64,000 nucleotides of DNA from Mycobacterium sp. 141 (GTDB lineage: Bacteria; Actinomycetota; Actinomycetes; Mycobacteriales; Mycobacteriaceae). A program made the position numbers and the translations under genes. The notes beneath the pieces were generated by a model. That model did not search any database. It saw nothing but the letters and a program-made list of their open reading frames with translations, and was not told the DNA's origin. Shown here one piece after another: positions 9,506 to 20,306 of this stretch. Positions within the stretch are counted from its first letter, which is position 1, and every line of letters starts with the position of its first letter. The DNA lies in contig NZ_KB908261.1 of the NCBI RefSeq assembly GCF_000382405.1, positions 108,128 through 172,127 of the forward strand, written 5' to 3'.

Positions 9506-9559
9506 AGCAGACAGAAAACTGCCCCAAATCCGAAGATTTGGGGCAGTTTTCTGTCTGCT
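9506..9559. terminator. Strong bidirectional hairpin between fadE23 and the antigen 85 gene
   Basis: Arms 9506-9530 and 9535-9559 are perfectly complementary over 25 bp with a CGAA tetraloop. It lies between two convergent genes, so it can end both transcripts. The outer ends (GCAGACA/TGTCTGC) resemble those of the dispersed palindromic element described elsewhere in this window, but the interior is different. Confidence 0.85.
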
Positions 9560-9570
9560 CGGCGAGGTGG

Positions 9571-11032
<1,462 letters not shown>

Positions 11033-11590
11033 CTACGTCTGGGCCGGGGTACTCGCCAGTTCATCGGTGATGGCTTCACAGAATGCCGGCAGATCGCTTG
11101 GTGAGCGGCTGGTGATCAGGTTGCCGTCGATGCAGACCTCCTGATCGACGACGTTGGCGCCGGCGTTGCGAAGGTCGGTGCGGATACTCGGATAACTGGT
11201 CAGTGTCCGGTCGCGTACTACGTCGGCCTCGACCAGGGTCCAAGGGCCGTGGCAGATTGCCGCAACCGGCTTGCCCGAACGGACGAAATCTCGGACGAAC
11301 GCCACGGCGGTCCCGTCGAGCCGCAATTTGTCGGGGTTGACGGTGCCACCGGGCAGGATGAGGGCATCGAAGTCATCGACCCTCACCTCGCCCACCGTGC
11401 GGTCCACCTGAAAGCTGCCGGCCGGTTCGAGATCGTGATCGCGGGCCTGGATTTCTCCCGCGTTGATGGACAGCAGCTCGATGTGGCCACCGGCGTTCTC
11501 CACAGCGGTGCGCGGCTGTTCGAGTTCGATGCGCTCTACACCGTCCGCGGCCAGAATGCCGATCCGGCGGCCTTGTAATTCCTTGGACAT
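11033..11590 (-). CDS. DJ-1/PfpI-family protein
   Basis: A 185-residue member of the DJ-1/PfpI (glutamine-amidotransferase-like) superfamily, whose members act as deglycases, glyoxalases, stress chaperones or peptidases. It has the nucleophile elbow PVAAICHGPWTLVEA with the conserved Cys-His, and the upstream acidic strand DALILPGGTVNPDKL. The ATG at 11590 has AAAGGA seven bases upstream and starts MSKELQGRRIGILAADGVER, as in family members; a longer frame to 11863 is not supported. Exact reaction unknown. It is divergent from the CoA-transferase gene. Confidence 0.88.
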   Translation of the reverse strand: MSKELQGRRIGILAADGVERIELEQPRTAVENAGGHIELLSINAGEIQARDHDLEPAGSFQVDRTVGEVRVDDFDALILPGGTVNPDKLRLDGTAVAFVRDFVRSGKPVAAICHGPWTLVEADVVRDRTLTSYPSIRTDLRNAGANVVDQEVCIDGNLITSRSPSDLPAFCEAITDELASTPAQT

Positions 11591-11966
11591 GTGGGTCCTT
11601 TCGTTCTGTCCACGGCGCGAGCAAGATCGCTTGTGCGCCAGGTTGATTCGAGATCCAGCGTGGAGGAAGTCGCAGATCGGCGTCGGCGAAGGGCGACTGC
11701 GACTCCCTCCACGATCGGTGGCTACCCCGGGAAGCAGACGCTGAAACGCAGCGTTCACCTGCGCAAAGGCAAAACCCTCACAGCGGGTGGACGGGACAGT
11801 GCTGTCTAGGCGATCCTCAGGTGGTGAACATGAGCCCCGTGCGCCTGGCCCGATCCTGCACACTCCGCAGCTGGTTGTCGCGGTGGAGCTACGCCGATGC
11901 CAATGGCCACGCCGCCAAGACCGGCCCGGGTATCACGGCGCCCACGCTGGGCACGGAGCCGTCGCT
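11591..11966. other. Divergent intergenic region, DJ-1/PfpI gene versus CoA-transferase
   Basis: About 375 bp between the divergent starts. The CoA-transferase frame is open back to 11787, but the translated stretch is Arg/His-rich and unlike the family, so I treat it as non-coding. It must carry both promoters; no clear palindrome was found. Confidence 0.45.
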
Positions 11967-13166
11967 GTGACGGGCGCATTGGACGGCATCAGGGTGCTCG
12001 AACTCGGCACCCTGATCTCCGGGCCGTTCGCCGGTCGGCTGCTCGGCGACATGGGCACCGAGGTCATCAAGGTCGAGCTACCCGGCAGCCCCGACCCGCT
12101 GCGCACCTGGGGCCAGGCCGAACTCGACGGGCACCATTTCTTCTGGACGGTGCACGCCCGTAACAAGAAGGCCATCACGCTGGACCTGCGTGCTGACCGT
12201 GGCCGCCAGCTGTTTCTCGAGCTGGTCGACCGCTCCGACATCATTGTGGAGAACTTCCGGCCCGGCACGCTGGAGAAGTGGAATCTGGGCTACGACGTGC
12301 TGCGGGAACGCAACAAGGGCATCATCCTGGTACGGGTGTCCGGCTACGGGCAGACAGGGCCGGAGGCCGGTAAGGCCGGCTACGCCTCGGTTGCCGAGGC
12401 AGCCAGCGGTCTGCGGCACATGAACGGCTTCCCCGACGGCCCTCCGCCCCGGCTGGCGCTGTCTCTGGGCGACAGTCTCGCCGGGATGTTCGCGGCTCAG
12501 GGGGCGCTTGCGGCGCTCTACCGCCGCAGCGTCACCGGCGAGGGACAGGTCGTGGACACCGCGCTGACCGAATCATGTTTGGCGATCCAGGAATCCACCA
12601 TTCCGGACTATGACACCGGCGGGGTCGTGCGCGGACCGTCCGGCACACGACTGGAAGGTATCGCACCGTCCAACATCTATCAGACTGCGAATGGCAGCTG
12701 GGTGGTCATCGCCGCCAACCAGGACACCGTGTTCCGCCGCTTGTGCACGGCAATGGGCCGCCCTGAACTGGCCTCCGACGACCGGTTTGTCAATCACGTT
12801 GCGCGTGGCCGTAATCAGGACGAGCTGGACAAGATCATCGCAGAATGGGCAGCCCGGCGTCAGCCATCGGAAATCATCGAGACACTGTCGCAGGCCGGAG
12901 TGATCTCCGGACCGATCAACACCGTCGCCGAGGTGGTCAAGGATCCGCAGCTGCAGGCCCGCGGCATGATCGCCGACCACTGGGATGACCGGATCCAGCG
13001 CAACGTCAAAGGCCCTGGCATCGTGCCTGTGCTGTCCGAGTCTCCCGGCACCATACGCAACGCCGGACCGGCACGGCCCGGCTTGCACAACGACGAGGTG
13101 TACGGCGAGCTGCTCGGGCACTCCGACGCCGAGTTGGCAGCGCTGCGTGAGGAGGGGGTTCTGTGA
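11967..13166 (+). CDS. Class III (CaiB/BaiF, family III) CoA-transferase
   Basis: A 399-residue CoA-transferase. The family core is visible from the N-terminus (LDGIRVLELGTLISGPFAGR, LLGDMGTEVIKVE, NKKAITLDL) and the catalytic aspartate lies in GEGQVVDTALTESCL. Members move CoA between carboxylic acids, for example succinyl-CoA to 3-hydroxy-3-methylglutarate, itaconate or citramalate. The GTG at 11967, preceded by CACGGAGCC, gives the right N-terminus. The stop overlaps the start of the HMG-CoA-lyase-like gene (GTGA), so the product acyl-CoA is likely that lyase's substrate. Substrate identity is inference from this pairing. Confidence 0.88.
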   Translation: MTGALDGIRVLELGTLISGPFAGRLLGDMGTEVIKVELPGSPDPLRTWGQAELDGHHFFWTVHARNKKAITLDLRADRGRQLFLELVDRSDIIVENFRPGTLEKWNLGYDVLRERNKGIILVRVSGYGQTGPEAGKAGYASVAEAASGLRHMNGFPDGPPPRLALSLGDSLAGMFAAQGALAALYRRSVTGEGQVVDTALTESCLAIQESTIPDYDTGGVVRGPSGTRLEGIAPSNIYQTANGSWVVIAANQDTVFRRLCTAMGRPELASDDRFVNHVARGRNQDELDKIIAEWAARRQPSEIIETLSQAGVISGPINTVAEVVKDPQLQARGMIADHWDDRIQRNVKGPGIVPVLSESPGTIRNAGPARPGLHNDEVYGELLGHSDAELAALREEGVL

Positions 13167-14053
13167 AGGTCGATATCCGCGAAGTCTGTCTGCGCGACGG
13201 TCTGCAACTGGAGGATCCGATTCCATTGTCGGCCAAGGTCGCGCTTCTGGAGGCGATCGTCGCCACCGGCGTCAGGGAAGTCGAGGCAACCGCATTCGTG
13301 TCCCCGTCCAAGGTGCCGGCCCTGGCCGACGCCCCCGAGTTCGCGGAGATCCTGACGGCGTTTCCCGACGTGGAATTCTCCGCGCTGGTGGCCAGCCCCA
13401 ATGGCGCCAAACGTGCCGTCGCCGCAGGGCTGCGATCCATCGAGTACGTGGTGTCGGCCTCCGATGGCCACAGCCAGGCCAACGTCGGCCGCACCAGCGC
13501 CGAGGCGACCTCGGCCATCGCAGATGTGACGCGAGTTGCGCACGACGCGGATGCCACCGTCGAGGTCATCGTCGCCACGGTGTGGGACTGCCCGTTCGAC
13601 GGACCGACGGCTTCGCATCGGGTGCTCGATATCCTCTCCGCTGCAGTCGAATTCGGTGTTGATCGCGTCGCAATCGCCGACACCATCGGGACCACCACGC
13701 CGCGCCGGGTGACGTCGCTGATCGAGCAGGTGCGCCAGGTCATCGGTGCCCTGCCGCTCGGCGCGCACTTCCACAACACCCGGGGTGCCGGGCTGGCCAG
13801 CGCCTATGCTGCCGTGCAGGCCGGGGTGACGCGACTGGATGCCTCGGTCGGCGGCCTGGGCGGCTGCCCGTTCGCTCCCGGCGCGACGGGCAACATCGCC
13901 ACAGAGGATCTTGTGTATCTGTTGCGGGACAGCAACATCGACGTCGACGTCGATCTCAGCGCCGCGATCGCCGCAGCCAAGGTGGCCGAGCAGGTTGTGG
14001 GCCACGCATTACCGAGCGCCCTGCTGCGCGCGGGTGACCGAATCCTGGACTGA
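13163..14053 (+). CDS. HMG-CoA lyase / citramalyl-CoA-lyase-like enzyme
   Basis: A 296-residue TIM-barrel lyase of the HMG-CoA lyase family, cleaving a 3-hydroxy-3-methylacyl-CoA to acetyl-CoA and a keto acid. Residues 6-15 (REVCLRDGLQ) carry the catalytic Arg-Asp, GAHFHNTRGAGLASA holds the metal-binding histidines, and the signature loop is GGLGGCPFAPGATGNIATED with its catalytic cysteine. Start GTG at 13163 overlaps the CoA-transferase stop, so the two are translationally coupled. Together they would activate and split a C5-C6 branched hydroxy acid: 3-hydroxy-3-methylglutarate from leucine or isoprenoid breakdown, or citramalate from itaconate. Confidence 0.88.
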   Translation: MKVDIREVCLRDGLQLEDPIPLSAKVALLEAIVATGVREVEATAFVSPSKVPALADAPEFAEILTAFPDVEFSALVASPNGAKRAVAAGLRSIEYVVSASDGHSQANVGRTSAEATSAIADVTRVAHDADATVEVIVATVWDCPFDGPTASHRVLDILSAAVEFGVDRVAIADTIGTTTPRRVTSLIEQVRQVIGALPLGAHFHNTRGAGLASAYAAVQAGVTRLDASVGGLGGCPFAPGATGNIATEDLVYLLRDSNIDVDVDLSAAIAAAKVAEQVVGHALPSALLRAGDRILD

Positions 14054-14127
14054 CGCGAACTCGATGCCGAGCACGTCGTAGCCCAGCCTGATCAAAGACC
14101 CACCAGCCCGATCGTCACGGAGGCGCC

Positions 14128-14646
14128 ATGACCACTCTGCCGGACATCCTCGTCGACACCGCGGGCCGCTGGAGACTCGCGCCAAACCGATCCTCGGTGA
14201 GGTTCCGGAACAAGACCGCGTGGGGACTCTCGACGGTGACCGGCACATTCTCCGGGCTCGGCGGCGACGGCATCGTAGGAGAGACGGTGACCGGGCGCGT
14301 GACGGTCCGCACGACGTCACTGCACACCGGGATCGCCAAACGCGACAAGCATCTGCGCTCCGCCGATTTCTTCGACGTCGACAACCACCCCGACATCGTC
14401 GTGGAGGTGACGGGAGCGCAGCCTGCCGATGCGCACGATGCTCGGCTGCAGGCGACGCTCACGGTCCGCGCCATTTCGCGCCCCGTCGAATTGCCGGTCA
14501 CCGTGCAGATTCTGGAGGACGGAGCGGTACGGGTGGCCGGTGGCTGCACGGTCGACAGGCGAGAATTCGGCGTCTCGGGCAACCTGCTCGGCATGGTCGG
14601 CCCGACGACGGAGATCTCCGCGGAGCTGGTGTTCACCCGCGACTGA
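14128..14646 (+). CDS. YceI-family lipid-binding-like protein, cytoplasmic form
   Basis: A 172-residue YceI domain protein (lipocalin-like barrel that binds polyisoprenoids in structural homologues). Typical stretches are RWRLAPNRSSVRFRNKTAWG, RDKHLRSADFFDVDNHPDIV and the C-terminal GVSGNLLGMVGPTTEISAEL. There is no signal peptide, unlike E. coli YceI, so it would act in the cytoplasm. The ATG at 14128 follows GGAGGCGCC. It stands between the CoA-transferase/lyase pair and the receiver gene with short gaps. Physiological ligand unknown. Confidence 0.87.
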   Translation: MTTLPDILVDTAGRWRLAPNRSSVRFRNKTAWGLSTVTGTFSGLGGDGIVGETVTGRVTVRTTSLHTGIAKRDKHLRSADFFDVDNHPDIVVEVTGAQPADAHDARLQATLTVRAISRPVELPVTVQILEDGAVRVAGGCTVDRREFGVSGNLLGMVGPTTEISAELVFTRD

Positions 14647-14710
14647 ACGTATAAGTCGAATTCGCCGAGTTGACCGGTCCGCGCGGTACTCAGCCAGTAG
14701 CATCGCGAGC

Positions 14711-15109
14711 ATGGTCGGCCCCTCGCCGCTGCGCATCCTGGTGTACAGCAACAACCCGCGCACCCGCGAGCAGGTACGACTCGCGCTCGGCAAACGCATT
14801 CACCCGGAATTACCCGAACTGGAGTATGTCGAGATCGCGACCGCACCGATAGTGATCGCGCAGATGGACAAGGGCGGATTCGACCTCGCCATCCTAGACG
14901 GCGAGGCCACGCCCACCGGCGGAATGGGAATCGCCAAGCAGCTCAAGGACGAGATCGACGACTGCCCGCCGATCCTGGTGCTCACCGGACGGCCGGACGA
15001 TGCCTGGCTGGCCAACTGGTCACGCGCCGAGGCGGCCGTCCCGCACCCGATCGACCCGATCCGGCTCAGCGACGCGGTGGTGTCCTTGCTGCGCACCCCC
15101 GCACGGTAA
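14711..15109 (+). CDS. Atypical stand-alone receiver protein (Rv3143-like)
   Basis: A 132-residue CheY-like receiver without an output domain. The phosphoacceptor position Asp63 is kept (FDLAILDGEATPTGG) and so is the Thr after beta4 (LVLTGRP). The acidic pair that binds Mg is replaced by Ser13-Asn14-Asn15 (ILVYSNNP), and the invariant Lys is His112 (AAVPHPIDP). Classical phosphorylation is therefore doubtful. It sits immediately before nuoA, as Rv3143 lies close upstream of nuo in M. tuberculosis, suggesting a role tied to complex I or respiration; that role is inference from position. No kinase gene is nearby. Confidence 0.85.
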   Translation: MVGPSPLRILVYSNNPRTREQVRLALGKRIHPELPELEYVEIATAPIVIAQMDKGGFDLAILDGEATPTGGMGIAKQLKDEIDDCPPILVLTGRPDDAWLANWSRAEAAVPHPIDPIRLSDAVVSLLRTPAR

Positions 15110-15235
15110 CCAGAACGCGAAATATCCTGTAACCGTTCAATATTCATAGCACGGCAAAGTGCACTGTTGCACACCGGCCCGGTAGTAACCGATACTAATC
15201 AAAATGCATGGCGCGGGCCGCAAAGCTCGCTAGGC

Positions 15236-15251
15236 TGTGGGTGAGCTCACA
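15236..15251. promoter_or_regulatory. Crp/FNR-type site upstream of nuoA
   Basis: TGTGGGTGAGCTCACA fits the mycobacterial Crp consensus TGTGA-N6-TCACA with one mismatch and contains a perfect 10-bp palindrome GTGAGCTCAC. It ends 32 bp before the nuoA ATG and overlaps a TAGGCT (15231-15236) that could be the -10 box, so binding could repress from this promoter or activate one downstream. Confidence 0.5.
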
Positions 15252-15283
15252 TCGACAGCCCAGCGAGGGAGCAGCCGCACGGC

Positions 15284-15652
15284 ATGAATCTATACACACC
15301 AATTCTGGTTCTCGGTGCAATCGCCGCGGCGTTCGCGGTGGTTTCCGTGGGCATCGCCCTCATCATCGGTCCCAAGCGTTACAACCGGTCCAAACTCGAA
15401 GCCTACGAATGCGGTATCGAACCGGTGCCTCCCGGCTCGGCAGGCACCACCGGCCAGCGGATGCCGATCCGGTACTACCTGACGGCGATGTTGTTCATCG
15501 TGTTCGACATCGAGATCGTGTTCCTGTACCCGTGGGCGGTCGCCTTCGACAGTCTCGGCCTGTTTGCGCTGGTGGAGATGCTGTTGTTCATGCTCACGGT
15601 GTTCGTGGCGTACGCCTACGTATGGCGGCGAGGGGGCTTGAATTGGGACTAG
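15284..15652 (+). CDS. nuoA: NADH-quinone oxidoreductase subunit A
   Basis: First gene of the complex I operon: a 122-residue membrane subunit at the junction of the peripheral arm and membrane arm. Three transmembrane helices are clear (residues about 4-28, 65-85 and 93-115), with the conserved loop [15 protein letters not shown] holding the reactive cysteine region near the quinone site. A GAGGGAG ribosome-binding site lies about 12 bases before the ATG. nuoB starts inside its 3' end, so translation is coupled. Confidence 0.97.
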   Translation: MNLYTPILVLGAIAAAFAVVSVGIALIIGPKRYNRSKLEAYECGIEPVPPGSAGTTGQRMPIRYYLTAMLFIVFDIEIVFLYPWAVAFDSLGLFALVEMLLFMLTVFVAYAYVWRRGGLNWD

Positions 15653-16197
15653 AAGAACGTCTGCCCGGCGGCATCCTGCTCTCCACGGTGGAAGTGGTGG
15701 CCGGTTACGTCCGCAAGGGATCGTTGTGGCCTGCCACGTTCGGCCTGGCGTGCTGTGCCATCGAAATGATGTCGACGGCCGGTCCGCGATTCGACATCGC
15801 CCGGTTCGGGATGGAGCGGTTCTCCGCGACCCCCCGTCAAGCCGATCTGATGATCGTGGCAGGCCGGGTCAGCCAAAAGATGGCGCCCGTGCTGCGGCAG
15901 ATCTACGACCAGATGGCCGAGCCGAAATGGGTGCTGGCAATGGGGGTCTGCGCGTCCTCGGGCGGCATGTTCAACAACTATGCGGTGGTCCAAGGGGTGG
16001 ATCACGTGGTTCCGGTCGACATCTATCTACCGGGCTGCCCGCCCCGCCCCGAAATGCTGTTACATGCCATCCTCAAGCTGCACGACAAGATTCAGCAAAT
16101 GCCACTCGGAGTGAACCGGGCCGAAGCGATCCGCGAGGCCGAGAACGCAGCCCTGTCGGTCGCACCCACCATCGAGCTCAAGGGGCTGCTGCGATGA
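15643..16197 (+). CDS. nuoB: NADH-quinone oxidoreductase subunit B
   Basis: A 184-residue subunit that carries the terminal [4Fe-4S] cluster N2, which hands electrons to menaquinone. The four ligands are the tandem Cys37-Cys38 ([11 protein letters not shown]), Cys103 ([12 protein letters not shown]) and Cys132 ([10 protein letters not shown]). The start is a TTG at 15643, overlapping the last codons of nuoA, with GAGGGGGC upstream; this gives the family N-terminus [17 protein letters not shown]. It overlaps nuoC by ATGA. Confidence 0.97.
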   Translation: MGLEERLPGGILLSTVEVVAGYVRKGSLWPATFGLACCAIEMMSTAGPRFDIARFGMERFSATPRQADLMIVAGRVSQKMAPVLRQIYDQMAEPKWVLAMGVCASSGGMFNNYAVVQGVDHVVPVDIYLPGCPPRPEMLLHAILKLHDKIQQMPLGVNRAEAIREAENAALSVAPTIELKGLLR

Positions 16198-16871
16198 ACA
16201 CCTCCAACGGCGACACACCCGAGGTGATCGGAGTGCGCCACGGTATGTTCGGCCCCTCCGGCACCGGCGATACCTCGGGCTACGGCGGCTTGGTGCGGTC
16301 GGTCGCCCTGCCCGGCAGTTCGCCGCGGCCGTACGGCGGGTTTTTCGACGAGGTGGTCGATCGGCTCGCCGAGGCGCTCGGGGAGGACCGCTACGAGGTA
16401 TCGATCGAGCGGGTGGTGGTGTACCGCGACGAGTTGACCCTTGAGATCAGCCGGATGCAGCTGCCCGCGGTCGCGGCGGTGTTGCGTGACGATCCTGCCC
16501 TGCGCTTCGAACTGTGCCTCGGCGTTAGCGGTGTGCACTATCCCGACGACTCCGGCCGTGAACTGCACGCGGTGTACCCGCTGCTGTCCATCACGCACAA
16601 CCGGCGCATCCAGTTGGAGGTCGCCGCGCCGGATGCCGATCCGCACATTCCGTCGTTGTACGCGATCTACCCGACGACCGACTGGCACGAACGCGAGACC
16701 TATGACTTCTTCGGCATCGTCTTCGACGGTCATCCGGCACTGACCCGCATCGAGATGCCCGACGACTGGGTGGGCCACCCGCAACGTAAGGACTACCCGC
16801 TCGGCGGCGTTCCGGTGGAGTATCACGGCGCCCAGATTCCACCGCCCGATCAGCGGAGGTCGTACAACTGA
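16194..16871 (+). CDS. nuoC: NADH-quinone oxidoreductase subunit C
   Basis: A 225-residue peripheral-arm subunit (30-kDa homologue) that docks onto NuoD. The family signature is [20 protein letters not shown], followed by [18 protein letters not shown]. The start overlaps the nuoB stop (ATGA at 16194) and its own TGA overlaps the nuoD ATG at 16871. Unlike the fused NuoCD of E. coli, C and D are separate here, as is usual in actinobacteria. Confidence 0.96.
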   Translation: MNTSNGDTPEVIGVRHGMFGPSGTGDTSGYGGLVRSVALPGSSPRPYGGFFDEVVDRLAEALGEDRYEVSIERVVVYRDELTLEISRMQLPAVAAVLRDDPALRFELCLGVSGVHYPDDSGRELHAVYPLLSITHNRRIQLEVAAPDADPHIPSLYAIYPTTDWHERETYDFFGIVFDGHPALTRIEMPDDWVGHPQRKDYPLGGVPVEYHGAQIPPPDQRRSYN

Positions 16872-18169
16872 TGACTACCGACGAATCCTCCGTCGTCATG
16901 GTCGGCGGACAGGACTGGGACCAGGTCGTGGCGGCCGCCCGGGAGCATGCCGGCGAGCGCATCGTGGTCAATATGGGCCCGCAGCACCCATCCACCCATG
17001 GAGTGCTGCGCCTGATCCTCGAGATCGAGGGCGAGATCGTCACCGAAGCCCGTTGCGGCATCGGGTACCTGCACACCGGCATCGAGAAGAACCTGGAATT
17101 CCGCAACTGGACCCAAGGCGTCACGTTCGTCACCCGAATGGATTACCTGTCACCGTTTTTCAACGAGACGGCGTACTGCCTCGGGGTGGAGAAGCTGCTC
17201 GGCATCACCGACGACATCCCCGAGCGGGCCAACGTGATCCGCGTGATGCTGATGGAACTCAACCGCATCTCATCGCATCTGGTGGCACTGGCGACCGGCG
17301 GGATGGAACTGGGCGCGATGAGCGCGATGTTCTACGGATTCCGTGAACGCGAGGAGATCCTGAAAGTCTTCGAGGCGATCACCGGTTTGCGGATGAACCA
17401 CGCTTACATCCGGCCCGGCGGACTGGCTGTCGACCTTCCCGACGACGCGCTTCCCCAATTGCGGGCCCTGATGGAATTGCTGCCGAAGCGGTTGAACGAC
17501 TTGGAGGATCTGCTCAACGAGAACTACATCTGGAAAGCCCGCACGGTCGGCGTCGGCTATCTGGATCTCACGGGGTGCATCGCACTGGGCATCACCGGGC
17601 CCGTGCTTCGGTCCACCGGGTTGCCGCACGACCTGCGCAAAACCCAACCGTATTGCGGTTACGAGAACTACGAATTCGACGTGATCACCGACGACCAGTG
17701 TGACTCCTACGGCCGCTACATCATCCGGGTCAAGGAGATGCGGGAGTCGTTGAAGATCGTGCAACAGTGCATAGACAGATTGGAGCCCGGTCCGGTCATG
17801 ATCAGCGACAAAAAGCTGGCCTGGCCCGCGGATCTCAAACTCGGACCCGATGGGCTGGGCAACTCCCCCGAGCACATCGCAAAGATCATGGGCCGCTCGA
17901 TGGAAGGGTTGATCCACCACTTCAAGCTCGTCACCGAAGGCATCCGGGTACCGGCAGGTCAGGTGTATGTCGCAGTGGAGTCGCCCCGCGGCGAGCTCGG
18001 CGTACACATGGTCTCCGACGGTGGCACCCGGCCGTACCGGGTGCATTACCGCGACCCGTCGTTCACCAATCTGCAAGCGGTGGCGGCGATGTGCGAGGGC
18101 GGCATGGTGGCCGACGCGATCGCGGCGGTTGCGTCGATTGATCCGGTCATGGGAGGGGTGGACCGCTAG
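16871..18169 (+). CDS. nuoD: NADH-quinone oxidoreductase subunit D
   Basis: The 432-residue 49-kDa homologue, which forms the quinone-binding cavity with NuoB. It shows the [15 protein letters not shown] signature near residue 36, with the His of the quinone site, and the C-terminal [19 protein letters not shown] region. ATG at 16871 shares one base with the nuoC stop. nuoE begins directly after its TAG with no spacer. Confidence 0.97.
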   Translation: MTTDESSVVMVGGQDWDQVVAAAREHAGERIVVNMGPQHPSTHGVLRLILEIEGEIVTEARCGIGYLHTGIEKNLEFRNWTQGVTFVTRMDYLSPFFNETAYCLGVEKLLGITDDIPERANVIRVMLMELNRISSHLVALATGGMELGAMSAMFYGFREREEILKVFEAITGLRMNHAYIRPGGLAVDLPDDALPQLRALMELLPKRLNDLEDLLNENYIWKARTVGVGYLDLTGCIALGITGPVLRSTGLPHDLRKTQPYCGYENYEFDVITDDQCDSYGRYIIRVKEMRESLKIVQQCIDRLEPGPVMISDKKLAWPADLKLGPDGLGNSPEHIAKIMGRSMEGLIHHFKLVTEGIRVPAGQVYVAVESPRGELGVHMVSDGGTRPYRVHYRDPSFTNLQAVAAMCEGGMVADAIAAVASIDPVMGGVDR

Positions 18170-18901
18170 GTGAACGAAGTTTTCCTGGAGCTCGGGCAAC
18201 GGCCCGACGAAGCGGGCCCGCCGATCAACGGGCCCGCGGCATATCCCGACGACGTCACAGCCCGGCTGAACGTCGACGCGCAACGCATCATCGACCGCTA
18301 CCCCGATGCGCGCTCGGCCCTGCTGGCCCTGCTGCATCTGGTGCAGGCGGAGGACGGATGCCTCACCCCCGCCGGAATCCGGTTCTGCGCAGCACGACTC
18401 GGACTGACCGACGCCGAGGTCACCGCGGTGGCGACGTTCTATTCGATGTACCGGCGCACGCCGGCCGGTGACTATCTGGTTGGGGTGTGCACCAACACGT
18501 TGTGCGCGATCATGGGTGGTGACGCGATTCTCGATGTGCTACAGGACCATCTGGGCATCAGCGCCGGTGAGACCACCGCGGACGGACGCGTAACCCTCGA
18601 ACACATCGAATGCAACGCAGCTTGCGACTACGCCCCGGTCGTCATGGTCAACTGGGAGTTCTACGACAACCAAACCCCTTCGTCGGCACGCGATCTGGTC
18701 GACGGGCTACGTACCGGTAACCCGCCGGACCCCACCCGCGGCGCACCGCTGTGCACCTTCCGCGAGACCGCGCGCACACTGGCCGGGCTGACCGATCCAC
18801 ACGTGCCGGGCGGGGCACCCGGAGCCGCCACATTGGCGGGGCTGTACCAGGCACGTGAACTCGGGATGTCGGCTCCGAACCCGGACGGGACAGAAGCATG
18901 A
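18170..18901 (+). CDS. nuoE: NADH-quinone oxidoreductase subunit E
   Basis: A 243-residue 24-kDa homologue with a thioredoxin-like domain and one [2Fe-2S] cluster (N1a), part of the NADH-oxidising module. Ligands are Cys107 and Cys112 (GVCTNTLCAIMGG) and Cys148 and Cys152 (HIECNAACDYAPVVM). The start is a GTG immediately after the nuoD stop. It carries a C-terminal extension of about 75 residues relative to the minimal family, as other mycobacterial NuoE do. It overlaps nuoF by ATGA. Confidence 0.96.
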   Translation: MNEVFLELGQRPDEAGPPINGPAAYPDDVTARLNVDAQRIIDRYPDARSALLALLHLVQAEDGCLTPAGIRFCAARLGLTDAEVTAVATFYSMYRRTPAGDYLVGVCTNTLCAIMGGDAILDVLQDHLGISAGETTADGRVTLEHIECNAACDYAPVVMVNWEFYDNQTPSSARDLVDGLRTGNPPDPTRGAPLCTFRETARTLAGLTDPHVPGGAPGAATLAGLYQARELGMSAPNPDGTEA

Positions 18902-20214
18902 CTGCGCTAACACCCGTACTGAGCCGGTTCTGGGACGAACCGCAACCCTGGACGCTGGATACCTACCGCCGCCACGACGGCTACCGCGCATTGCAGCAGG
19001 CGCTGGCGATGCCGCCTGACGATGTCATTGCGCTGGTGAAGGATTCGGGCCTGCGCGGCCGGGGCGGTGCCGGCTTCCCGACCGGCATGAAGTGGTCGTT
19101 CATCCCGCAGGGCACCGAGGGGGCCGGCGCCAAGCCGCACTACCTGGTGGTCAACGCCGACGAATCCGAACCCGGCACTTGCAAAGACATCCCGCTGATG
19201 CTGACCACCCCGCATTTCCTGGTCGAGGGCGTGATCATCGCGGCTTATGCGATTCGGGCCAAGCATGCCTTCATCTACTTGCGCGGCGAAGTCGTTCCGG
19301 TGCTGCGGCGCCTGCAGGCGGCCGTCGCCGATGCCTATGACGCCGGCTATCTGGGCTCGAACATCCTCGGCTCGGGCTTCGACCTGGAACTGACGGTGCA
19401 CGCCGGTGCGGGCGCATACATCTGCGGTGAGGAGACCGCACTGCTGGATTCTCTGGAGGGGCGCCGTGGCCAGCCGCGACTGCGTCCACCGTTCCCGGCA
19501 GTGGCAGGCCTCTACGCCTGCCCGACCGTGGTCAACAATGTGGAGTCCATCGCCAGCGTCCCGCCGATCCTGCTCAACGGCGTGGATTGGTTCCGGTCCA
19601 TGGGGTCGGAGAAATCCCCCGGTTTCACGCTCTATTCGCTGTCCGGCCACGTGAACCGGCCAGGGCAGTACGAGGCTCCGCTGGGCATCACACTGCGGGA
19701 ACTGCTCAACTACGCCGGCGGCATACGTACCGGCCACACATTGAAATTCTGGACCCCGGGCGGCTCCTCCACACCACTGCTGACCGCCGAACATCTCGAC
19801 GTCCCATTGGATTACGAGGGGATGGCTTCAGTCGGGTCGATGCTGGGAACCAAGGCGTTGCAGATCTTCGACGACACCACCTGTGTGGTGCGCGCGGTCC
19901 GCCGCTGGAGCCAGTTCTACGCGCACGAATCTTGCGGCAAGTGCACGCCGTGCCGTGAGGGCACCTACTGGCTGGCCCAGATCTACGCCCGTCTGGAGAC
20001 CGGCGCGGCGACCGACGAAGACATCGACAAGCTGCTCGACATCTCCGACACCGTCTTCGGAAAATCGTTCTGCGCGTTGGGTGACGGTGCTGCCACCCCG
20101 GTCATGTCATCGATCAAGCTTTTCCGCGACGAGTATGTCGCGCACTTGGACGGCGGTTGTCCGTTCGATCCGCACGCCTCGGCGCTGCTGGCAACCGAAG
20201 AGGCAGGTGTGTAG
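18898..20214 (+). CDS. nuoF: NADH-quinone oxidoreductase subunit F
   Basis: The 438-residue 51-kDa homologue that binds NADH and FMN and carries the [4Fe-4S] cluster N3. NADH/FMN motifs are [16 protein letters not shown] and [19 protein letters not shown]. Cluster ligands are Cys346, Cys349, Cys352 ([14 protein letters not shown]) and Cys392 (KSFCALGDG). The gene is followed by a 92-bp gap holding a palindromic repeat before nuoG, the only sizeable break in the first half of the operon. Confidence 0.97.
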   Translation: MTALTPVLSRFWDEPQPWTLDTYRRHDGYRALQQALAMPPDDVIALVKDSGLRGRGGAGFPTGMKWSFIPQGTEGAGAKPHYLVVNADESEPGTCKDIPLMLTTPHFLVEGVIIAAYAIRAKHAFIYLRGEVVPVLRRLQAAVADAYDAGYLGSNILGSGFDLELTVHAGAGAYICGEETALLDSLEGRRGQPRLRPPFPAVAGLYACPTVVNNVESIASVPPILLNGVDWFRSMGSEKSPGFTLYSLSGHVNRPGQYEAPLGITLRELLNYAGGIRTGHTLKFWTPGGSSTPLLTAEHLDVPLDYEGMASVGSMLGTKALQIFDDTTCVVRAVRRWSQFYAHESCGKCTPCREGTYWLAQIYARLETGAATDEDIDKLLDISDTVFGKSFCALGDGAATPVMSSIKLFRDEYVAHLDGGCPFDPHASALLATEEAGV

Positions 20215-20226
20215 ATGTTTCTCACC

Positions 20227-20288
20227 GCGAGCAGACACATAGGTACTCGACACGCCGGGGATACGGGGACTTTCATGTCTGCTCGCGC
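20227..20288. repeat. Dispersed palindromic element, copy A (nuoF-nuoG gap)
   Basis: Outer arms GCGAGCAGACA (20227-20237) and TGTCTGCTCGC (20276-20286) pair perfectly; the interior holds GGTACTCGACACGCCG. It aligns along its length with copies at 30628-30690 and 36476-36534. Here it lies inside the nuo operon, so if it folds in RNA it might modulate the level of nuoG onward rather than terminate fully. Confidence 0.75.
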
Positions 20289-20306
20289 AAGGAAAGGGGG
20301 CCGCTC

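Noticed and set aside
15643..16197. Longer nuoB starting at 15208
   Set aside because: The upstream part lies across the promoter region and nuoA in another frame; the TTG at 15643 gives the conserved N-terminus.
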